From: Trichodelitschia bisporula | Lineage: Eukaryota > Ascomycota > Dothideomycetes > Phaeotrichales > Phaeotrichaceae | DNA length: 64,000 bases | Reading direction: 5' to 3' | Assembly (NCBI GenBank): GCA_010356995.1 | Contig: ML996699.1 | Coordinates: forward strand, 341,697 to 405,696 | Part shown: positions 56,288 to 64,000 of the stretch, piece after piece | Layout of the letters: each line of letters begins with the position of its first letter | Position numbering within the stretch: position 1 is the stretch's first letter | Made by a program: the position numbers and the translations under genes | Notes under the pieces: model-generated | Databases searched by the model: none | The model's input: the letters and a program-made list of their open reading frames with translations, nothing else | What the model was told of the DNA's origin: nothing

Positions 56288-57663
56288 GGAGTTCGCGCTG
56301 GGAGATGAGGTCGCTAAACGACTAATCCTTGCGCGCGTGCCTGCTGCTGCTGTTCGTATTGGAATGGTGCCTACGGGATGACGGACTGAGGCCCTGGGCA
56401 ATGGCTCCCCGGCACTGAGGCGCTGAGGGCTTGGCTGGGCATGCGGCGAGGGGTTTGGATGCGATCTCCAGTCCCGCATTGAGGATGATGGGACTTTGAG
56501 ATCTTTATCGGCTTGAGCCAAGCGGCGGGATCATCAGAGAAGCTGCACTGTTCCCAGTTTATCCCGGCCGATGAACGCTACCCATCGACTCAAGGCACGA
56601 CCATCTCCGCACCACGACCAAGGAAACGCACGACTGTGCCCCCACTTCCCCATGCCTCACTTCCAATCCGCGTGGTTCGACGGATTGGATTTGGGAAGGG
56701 ACAAGCCGTTAAATCTGAAGCTCATCCCTCGAGACGGGTAGACACCAACAGATTTTCAACGTTTCGACGCCTCGATGGACAAGCTTCAGATCTAACGGCT
56801 TATCCCTTCTCAAACGTTCAATCCATCTCTTCCACCAGGCTTCTGTCTCCCAGTCCTCATGAAGATCGATAAATACCTCTTTGTAACGATAGGTAGAAGG
56901 CTGTGGTGCCGCAATAAAGGATCCAGGACTTTGAGATGTCCATGACGATCTTTGAAGGCTGCACCATCGCCTTCCCCCTCTTGTTACAACGATGCTTTTG
57001 TTGGTCTTCAGGAGGACTCCCAGGAGACAGAGCCTGGTGGAAGAGAACGCACATGGCCCAAGGTTCGGAAGCACTAGGCCTTGTTACTCGCCAGCTCAAG
57101 TGACGAACATCCGCGCTGTATTCAAGGGCATGATGAATAACAATATATCGATCGAATTCCCCAGACGAGCTCAGGTCCCGACTGAGAACACTTACCGGAA
57201 GCCTGCAAAAGTTCCCTTAATTCTTACACGTCGGGAGCACTAGCCGCGCACATTCTTTTCGATGCCTTTCGGGGACGAAAATATATCTGTATTGGATTCT
57301 TCTGACTACATGGGCACGAGGCGGCGTTGTTTGGCACGGCTTGAGTCCCCCGGCTTATGATGCGGCCATTTTCCTGCTCTCGCCCCGGGTGTGTAGGATA
57401 GAATCAACTCCCTGCCATCTCACACGTTATTCACCAGCTGCTTCGTGACGTGCAATATTTTCTGCTTCCCCCCTTATACGTTCAGCATCCGTTGTTGTAA
57501 CCATTCTTCGGTAGCCGCGATGTCATCCTGCATTCATTCCGCTCCTAGCGGAATTCCCCCGTCGCGCTAGTGCAACACCTAGCAACGCGCCTTATCAGTC
57601 TCCGCATCAACGCCACGGCCTTGCCCCGCAGCCTGATCGCCGCGGCAGAGCTTACCCCTCACC
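56288..57663. other. intergenic with an inverted repeat, no convincing gene
   Basis: Besides the inverted repeat at 56672-56835, minus-strand frames at 56709-57099 have protein-like patches (WETEAWWKRWIERLRRD) that overlap the repeat; I cannot build a gene. The remainder shows nothing. Confidence 0.45.
56672..56835. repeat. imperfect inverted repeat (hairpin)
   Basis: Arms about 56672-56736 and 56765-56835 around a 28-nt loop. The core arm GGGACAAGCCGTTAAATCTG pairs with its partner with transitions only (4 mismatches in 30 bp by eye); outer parts are weaker and contain small indels. Similar in style but not in sequence to the repeat at 37.3 kb. Confidence 0.65.
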
Positions 57664-57670
57664 TATAAAG
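57664..57670 (+). promoter_or_regulatory. TATA box of the amidase gene
   Basis: TATAAAG 73 bp before the ATG at 57743, followed by a CT-rich leader, a typical fungal core promoter. Confidence 0.5.
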
Positions 57671-57742
57671 AAACTCCCATTCTCTCCCCCACTCACCCAT
57701 CTCCCCTCAGCTCCCCCTTCCGTCTTACACCCATTGCGCAAA

Positions 57743-59553
57743 ATGTCAACCTACCTCGAGCGCGGCGCAGCCCGGCGCGCCGAAATCGACGCCGCGATCC
57801 CAGAAGAATGGCGCCTCCCCTCCATCCCCTCCCCCTCAGAGCAGCGTGACATCACGGGGCCCTACATCTGGCAATTCCTCACCTCGCGAGAAAAGGAAAT
57901 CACCGAGACAGAAGCCGAAGCCATCGTCCAAAACACAACTTCCGGCACCTGGACCGCCGTCGAAGTAACCCGCGCCTTCTGCCACCGCGCCGCCATCGCG
58001 CACCAACTAGTAACCCTCCCCCCCACTTCACCCTCAGTATCCTCGCTAACACCCGCAGCTAAACTGCCTCCACGCGCCGCTCTTCACCGCCGCGCTGGCC
58101 TCGGCTGCTGAACTGGATGCGCACCTCGCAGCAACCGGCTCCCCCGTCGGGCCCCTCCACGGTCTACCTATAAGCCTCAAAGACCAATTCCATGTCGCAG
58201 GCACGGATACGAGCATGGGGTACGTCGGCTGGATCGGGACCTTCGAGGGCAACGCCGACGATCCGCGGACCGGGGTGTTCGAATCGGAGCTTACGAGCGC
58301 GCTGCGCGGCCTCGGCGCTGTTATCGTAGCTAAGACTTCCGTACCGCCTAGCTTGATGGCGGGCGAGACGCGGAACTACATTGTGGGGAGCACGTTGAGC
58401 GCTAGGAATAGGTTGTTGAGCGCGGGGGGGAGCAGCGGGGGCGAGGGGGCCTTGCTAGGCGCCCGCGGGAGTGCGCTCGGGTGGGGCACGGATATAGGTG
58501 GGAGTGTGCGGATTCCCGCCGCGTTTAACGGCTTGTATGGGCTCAAGCCCAGCACGGGCCGGATGCCGTATGAGGGCGCGGCGAATAGCATGGATGGGCA
58601 GAATAGTGTGCTGTCCGTAGTCGGGCCGTTGGGGAACAGCGTGTCCGCGTTGAGACTCGGGTTCAAGGCCGTGCTTAGCACGCGGCCGTGGGAGCGCGAC
58701 CCGCTGTGTCTCGAGATCCCGTGGAGAGAGGACAAGGCGGTTCTTCCTTCGAAACTGCGGTTCGGGGTTTGGAAAGACGATGGCGTGGCGCGGGTCACGC
58801 CGCCTGTGCAGCGCGCGTTGGATGTTACGGTCATGAAGCTGCAAGCCGCGGGACACGAGGTGCGCTTTCCCCCCCCTTCCCACGCCGACCGCAGCTGATG
58901 AAACCTAGGTCGTGCGCTGGGCGCCGGCGCCGGAGTTTCAGGAGGAGATCACGGCGCTGCTGGCGCAGGTGTGGGCCTTCGACGGCGGGGCCGACATCCA
59001 CCGCGCGCTGGGCCTGAGCGGCGAACCGCCCATCCCGCCCATCGAAGCTGCGTTCGGGACTTCAGCGAGGCCGGCTATGGATGCGGGGCAGGTGGCGGCT
59101 GTGAATGTGCGGATCCGGAAGGTGAGGAAGGGGTACCTGTATTGGTGGCAGAGCAGGGGTGTGGATGCGATTATTGCACCCGTGGCGCCGGTGCCAGCTG
59201 CGCGGGAAGGGATGTATGCGGACTATGGGTATACGATGTGGGTTAATTTGCTGGATTATGCGAGTGTGGTAGTGCCGGTTTCGAAGGTGGATAAGGGGTT
59301 TGATGGGGTGGTGGAGGGGTATGAGCCGCGGAATGAGCAGGATAGGATTTGTTGGGAGAGTTGTGAGTTGTCCTGCTTTCTTTCTGGGTTGAAACTGTGG
59401 GTTTTGGGAGCGGATGACTGACTTCGACTAGATGATCCCGAGATCTTCGATGGCGCCCCGATCGCTCTGCAACTGGTAGGCCAGAGACTGCAGGAGGAGA
59501 AGATGCTGGCAATTGCGGACGTCGTGGTTGAGGTACTCAAGGGCTATGAGTAG
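57743..59553 (+). CDS. acetamidase-type amidase (amidase signature family)
   Basis: Hydrolyses carboxamides to acid and ammonia; similar fungal enzymes (AmdS group) let the cell use amides as nitrogen source. Exons 57743-58009, 58059-58859, 58909-59362 and 59432-59553; introns 49, 49, 49-type and 69 nt; 547 aa. N-terminus like AmdS (PYIWQFLTSREKEITETEAE). Ser-cisSer-Lys triad: Lys in LPISLKDQFHV near 130, cis-Ser region GGSSGGEGALLGARGS near 225, nucleophile Ser in GTDIGGSVRIPAAFNGLYG near 248. The C-terminal block (DGAPIALQLVGQRLQEEKML) is intact after the last splice. A TATA box lies 73 bp upstream. No regulator gene is adjacent. Confidence 0.9.
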
Positions 59554-59742
59554 TTGGGCCAGCATGCACTAGATTCCCTATGTACCTATCTTGCTGCAGC
59601 ACTACTCACTTGGATAGATAACACGAGACCAAGTACAAAAACAGACCGAATTGTCGAGTAAACCCCTAAAACCCATCCCCGCGCCATCATCAGCTCTTCA
59701 TCTGGCTCACCAACACCAAGGGGCGTCATATCCGCCACAGGC

Positions 59743-62700
59743 TCACAGGAGGGGAACGAGGTCCAGATCCGGAATCTTGCGAATCCACGTCGGCAGAAGC
59801 TTCTTCGCATCGCGGGACGACTTGTCGGTGACGTCCAAGTCAAACTCCTCAAACGCCGCCTCCTGAACCCGGGCCGCCTGCTTGAGCAATTCCGCAACCG
59901 TCTGCTCACGGAACATTTCTCCAGGCCCACAGTGGTTCTTGAAGAAGTTGTACCAAAGATCAGGACCTACACATATTAGTTCAATCCTTCCGTGAGACAT
60001 TCCTCCTTACCTGCATGAGTCTGCAAGCCAGCCGCAAGCGTGACAAGCTCGCGCTCAGACCACGGCTCCATTGGCTGCGGCGTATGCGGAATCTGCGAGC
60101 CCGACCTCCGCGCATGGAACATCTCCAGCCGCTCAAACGGAAAGCCGTTCGCATCGATAGACAACGCGTTCGGGTCCGGCAGCTTCGGCGTCCGCAACTT
60201 CGCCTTGCGCCTAAAGTCCGGCTCGAACTCGCGCCGCTGCGCATATAACAGCATAAGACGCGCCTTTAGGACCTCGAACTTTTCCTTTTTCTCCATAAGA
60301 CGGCGCTCCTCGGACAGACGCAGACCTAGGTCCTGCGTCTCCGCGGCTTGCTGCTCGATGCAGATTTTCATACCGCACCATTTCACGATGAGGGCACGCA
60401 GATGTGGAAGTGAGCCGGCCTTGATGTACTTGGAGAGGCCGAGCCGGCGCAACGGGCGTAGGGGCCAGTTAGCAAGGACGTTGAGGCAGGAGCTCACGGC
60501 TTCGGCGAGGCGGATGAACGAGGTGAGCACGGGGATGCTAGCGGGTCGAGTGGCCACCTCGACGAAGCTGAGGCAGGCACGCTCGAAAAGGCCGACAAGA
60601 GCGGGCCACACCAGGGCGTGTGCTTGGTCGATGTAGTTTTGGTGCTCGGCTGGATCGGAAATCTTTACCTGACCGAGCTCCTGGGAGAGCATGAGGAGGA
60701 CGTCGGCCGCCTCGGCTAGGGTTTCCACAACGTTTTCGACAGTACGAGGGCTCCGGAAATGATCCTTCGTGTTTTGGATCTGCTGGCGAACAACGCGAAC
60801 GATGGGGTCGAGCGGAGGCTTGCCGAAGACCTGATTGACGTGGTCTTTGTATTTTCTGTTGTCATTTCTCAAGAGGCGAAGGAGGGAACCGGCCTCGTGA
60901 AGCAATGCATCTATAGCCTTAACATGAGGGTCGATATCCTCTTCAGAGTCGGATGGTTCGATGCCCTCAACCGGATCGTCCTCGCTGGACTCGTCTGGAG
61001 TCATGAAAAGGTCGTCGTCGTCTTCCTGGCCTTGCACACGTTCCTTCTGATGGCCAGCCCCATTAGTTCCGTTCGCTGCCTGCTGCTCATTAGTCTGGGT
61101 TTCCTCCTCGTCGGATTCATCGTCTTCCTCGTCGGACTGATCATCTTCTTCATCGACCTCATCATCTTTGTAAGCTTCATCATCCTTGCCGGCCTCATGA
61201 TCTTCCCTGGCCTCATGATCTTCGTCGGTCTGATCTTCTGCGTCGACAAGATCAAGTTCCTCGATTTGGGCACCTTCGCCGGCTTGATCATCAGCGACTT
61301 GATCATCGGTGACTTGATCATCTTCGACGACTTGATCATCCTCGACGGCTTGATCATCTTCGGCAACCTGATTAACTTCGTCGGCCTGATCAGTTAGGTC
61401 GGCTGGAACTTCTTCGCCGGCTTGGTCATCTTCGTCGATCTTATCTTCATCTTCCGACGACTCATCGCTTGAAATGACAATCGGACGACGACGCCGTTCA
61501 GCCTCTGGAATAGCAGGGGGGTCAACCTCCATAGACTGTCCAGGAAGCGGAGTCTCCGCTGGGGGTGTCCACTGAACTTCCTTGGCTGGATGAGCACTAG
61601 GAGCAGGTTGATCAAGGATACGACCGGAGGAAGTCGACTTGCGGTTGGCCTTACTGACAGGAGACTTTGATGCTGATCTTCCGATACGGGGGCGCTTGGG
61701 GGTTGAAGCGTCGGGTTTATCAAGGACACCACCGGGGCGAAACGACTTGCGGGCAGCCATTGTGGTTATGGCGTCCCTTGGTGAGCTCCTCGTACGGGCG
61801 CGCTTGCTGGTCTGAGCCTTGAGCTCGTCCTCGTGTACGAAAATCGAAGACTCCTTCGGGTGTGTCCTCTCAAAGTCCAGGGCGGGAGGAGTAGGAGAAT
61901 CAGGTTGATCAAGGGGACCACCAGACGGAGCTGACTTGCGGCTGGCCATAGATGCCAAGACTTTGCGACCCCTGGGGATGGGAGCCTCAACCTCGTCCTC
62001 GTCAACTGAACTCGAACTCTCCTTCGGGGATGTCCTCTCAACATCACGTTCCCGTATCTTAGCGTCATGGTCCTCGTTCCAATCGTCATCTTCCGGAGAA
62101 GTAGGAGAGTCGGGTAGATCAAGGATACTACCGGACGGAGCTGACTTGCGGTAGGCCGTACTAGCTAAGACACGGCTGCGCTTGGGAATCGGAGCCTCGA
62201 GCTTGTCTTCGCGTACGGAAATCGGAGTCTCCTCCATGGGTGTCCTTTCAACACCCTGGGCCGGAGGGGCAGGAGGATCAGGTTGATCAAGGACACCACC
62301 GGACAGAGCTGACTTGCGGGCAGCCCCCAATCTTTTGAAGTACTCTCTACCTGATATTCCGGGAGGGCGGGTGCGCTTGCTGGGCGGAGCCTCAGATTTA
62401 TCCAGGACCTCACCGGGTCGAACCGACTCGTGGTACGCATTCATGGCTTCGTTGTACCTGAAGTCGTGGTTGTGCGTGGAATGCGGAGTCTCCTGCCGGG
62501 GTGTCCTCTCATCATCATGACCCGGACACTCATCACCATGTTCTGGACAAGGAGGAGAATCGGGTAGATCAAGGACACCACCGGACGTAGCTGACTTGCG
62601 TATAGCCCTCATTTTCAGAGAACAGTCTGGATTTGATGTTGCGGGAAAGCGGATACCCTTGCTGGGCGGAGCCTCTAACCTTTTCCCAGGCCGTCGATGT

Positions 62701-64000
62701 GATAGCACGTTCTCCTGAGGTTCTCCGGGCTGTTAGCATAAACTGCTTGGCTTCATATAGGCTAGGGGCTTACCTGCTCCCTGCGGCGTACCCGATATTG
62801 TCGCATCGTCATCGACGAAACCGTAGCCTTGGGCGGGCCCTAAAATATCGCGCAGGGACGGGATCAGATATCGCGGATGCGGACACCACTCGTCTCCTAG
62901 GCTAGCTGCTACCTCCTCCGCATCCGGCGCGGCGCCTTCCCAGCCGGCCTCAAGCCACGTGATTGCCAGGTTAACGTCGCCGACCTGGAATGCCTCAAGG
63001 AGTGGCCGCCCGCGGCCCCCGTCTCGCAACAAGCCGCTCTTCCTCCGGTCTAGAAAGGCGCGCGCAAGGGAGCCAAGGACTTCCGACTCGCTGCGGTGAT
63101 CCAATAGGGAGAGGCGGGCAAGGCGGGCGAGGCGCTTAAGCAATGTGCTCGACGGTTTCCCCTCCGGCCGCTGAACTAGGGCGGTTGGGTCGAGGAGGAG
63201 GCTGCTAAGTCTCTTGTAGCCGGTGTCGCGTATCGTCTTCATGTCTCGCCTCCACCGGGCGTCTGTGATGCGCTCGTCACTGCGGTGATTCTTTAGTTCC
63301 CCCACGGTCGCGTCCTCCAGGTGTGTTCTCTCAACATCCGGGATCGGAGGCGTAGGAGGAGCAGGATGCTCAGGAATACTATAGGACGGAGCATCATGAT
63401 TGAAGATACCGCCGGGCGGGGCAGGATGATCTAGGACACCACTGGACGGAGCAGGGTAATTATGAACACCACCAGACGGAACAGGATAATTAAAGACCCC
63501 ACCGGACGGGGCAGGATAGTCAGGAACACCACCGGCCGGAACAGGATGATCACGAACACCACCGGACGGAGCTGACTCGCGGTGGGCCTTACTGGCTAGG
63601 AGACGGTAGCGCTCTGGGACTGGAGCTTCGAGCACGTCTTCGTGTACGGAAATCGGTGTCTCCTCCGGGTGTCTCCTATCAACATCCTGGGCCGGGGGAG
63701 TAGGAGAAGCAGGTTGATCAAGGATACTACTGGACGGAGCAGACTTGCGGGCAGCCTTTGAGGCAAAGCCAATCCTTGGTTTGCTGATACGGGCGCGTTT
63801 GGGGTTCGGAGCCTCGAGCTCGCCTTCGTATCCGGAAACCGCCTCTGGGGCTGTCGACTCAACATGTTGGGCCGAAGAGGTGGTAGAATCAGGTTGATCG
63901 AGGCCTTGGACACCACAGAACAGAGCTGACTGGCGGGCTGACTTATTGGCCACAAACTTCGATGCTGAGCCTGGAACACTGGGGCGCTTGCCGTTCGAAG
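59743..64000 (-). CDS. large nuclear SANT-like protein with repeated histone H3 K27-tail mimic (5' end off window)
   Basis: Family not recognised. Exons >64000-62774, 62722-60011 and 59966-59743; introns 62723-62773 (51 nt, weak GAG 3' site) and 59967-60010 (44 nt); at least 1,386 aa, N-terminus missing. The N-terminal two thirds are tandem units of about 60 residues with consensus EAPxPKRxR (NLS-like), then LASKAARKSAPSGGVLDQPD, then SPTPPAQDVERTHPEETPIS and VHEDELEAP. The middle of each unit matches fungal histone H3 residues 20-35. A non-repeat helical segment of about 170 residues interrupts the array. Then come an acidic Asp/Gln tract (EDDQAVEDDQVVEDDQV), a helical region (IDALLHEAGSLLRLLRNDNR onward), a coiled coil and a C-terminal SANT/Myb-like domain (EPWSERELVTLAAGLQTHAG, then YNFFKNHCGPGE). 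Chromatin function is inferred. Confidence 0.78.
61230..61420 (-). repeat. acidic DDQ minisatellite in the SANT-like gene
   Basis: Short units built on TTGATCATC (with CTTCGACGA) on the + strand encode EDDQVVEDDQV-type acidic repeats. Confidence 0.75.
61601..63953 (-). repeat. degenerate tandem array with H3-tail-like cores
   Basis: Nine recognisable cores, at about 63899-63953, 63711-63770, 63543-63602, 62551-62615, 62275-62331, 62105-62172, 61893-61970, 61706-61765 and 61601-61656, plus a weaker tenth near 62395-62450. DNA around each shares a block like GGACGGAGCTGACTTGCGG on the + strand, so the units arose by duplication. Confidence 0.85.
63370..63602 (-). repeat. 30-bp nested minisatellite within one repeat unit
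   Basis: Seven or so copies of a 30-bp unit encoding PSGGVxxYPA-like decapeptides, apparently amplified from the SAPSGGVLDQP part of the core. Register matches codon frame, so the array is expressed. Confidence 0.82.

Noticed and set aside
56709-57099. Minus-strand frames overlapping the second inverted repeat
   Set aside because: Protein-like patches exist but the repeat provides a simpler explanation and no gene model can be closed.
61230-61420. Hydrophobic repetitive + strand frame (LIIFDDLIILDGLIIF) suggestive of a membrane protein
   Set aside because: It is the antisense reading of the acidic DDQ minisatellite in the minus-strand gene.

Overview
This 64 kb window looks like nuclear DNA of a filamentous ascomycete (Pezizomycotina). 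Genes lie on both strands and are mostly broken by very short spliceosomal introns (typically 42-65 nt, GT..AG, with CTAAC/CTGAC-like branch sites). The protein set (Elg1, Rsc9, Tfb3, a GH78 rhamnosidase, a DHA1 MFS carrier, a SesB-type esterase) is typical of filamentous fungi. The class cannot be fixed from sequence alone; Dothideomycetes or Eurotiomycetes are my guess. No transposon, CRISPR array, rRNA or viral remnant was recognised.

Layout, left to right. 0-7 kb: ELG1/ATAD5 (clipped at the left edge) and, divergently, a Utp8-like ribosome biogenesis gene. 8-16.3 kb: an accessory-looking stretch with a DHA1 transporter, a 2.3 kb zone with at most decayed coding sequence, a SesB-type serine esterase and a 2OG-Fe(II) oxygenase. 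17.6-24.4 kb: cytochrome b5, RSC9 and, divergent from it, a Rec114-like meiotic gene. 25-30 kb: two secreted proteins in gene-poor DNA. 30.8-35.7 kb: TFB3 divergent from a URI/Bud27-like gene, then a catalase-related peroxidase. 36.6-41 kb: tRNA-Gly(GCC) with an intron, a long inverted repeat, two uncharacterised genes and tRNA-Gly(CCC). 41.8-46.8 kb: GH78 rhamnosidase, a WW/FF-domain gene and proteasome alpha3. 47-52.3 kb: a tentative small gene, a desaturase-like gene and two tandem mini-genes for DnaJ-type CxxCxGxG proteins. 52.6-59.6 kb: MAK5 divergent from TRM7, a second inverted repeat and an amidase. 59.7-64 kb: a very large nuclear protein running off the right edge.

The most striking item is that last gene. 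At least nine times it repeats a segment whose consensus, LASKAARKSAPSGGV, nearly copies residues 20-35 of the fungal histone H3 tail around K27 (only T32 is missing). One unit is identical to H3 over 11 consecutive residues. The same protein has basic nuclear-localisation-like motifs, an acidic tract and a SANT/Myb-like C-terminus, so a repeated H3K27-tail mimic in a chromatin protein is a reasonable hypothesis.

Many housekeeping genes form divergent pairs with 200-600 bp between starts (ELG1/UTP8-like, RSC9/REC114-like, TFB3/URI, WW-FF/PRE9, MAK5/TRM7), which suggests shared bidirectional promoters. All calls rest on reading motifs and splice signals by eye; no database search was possible.
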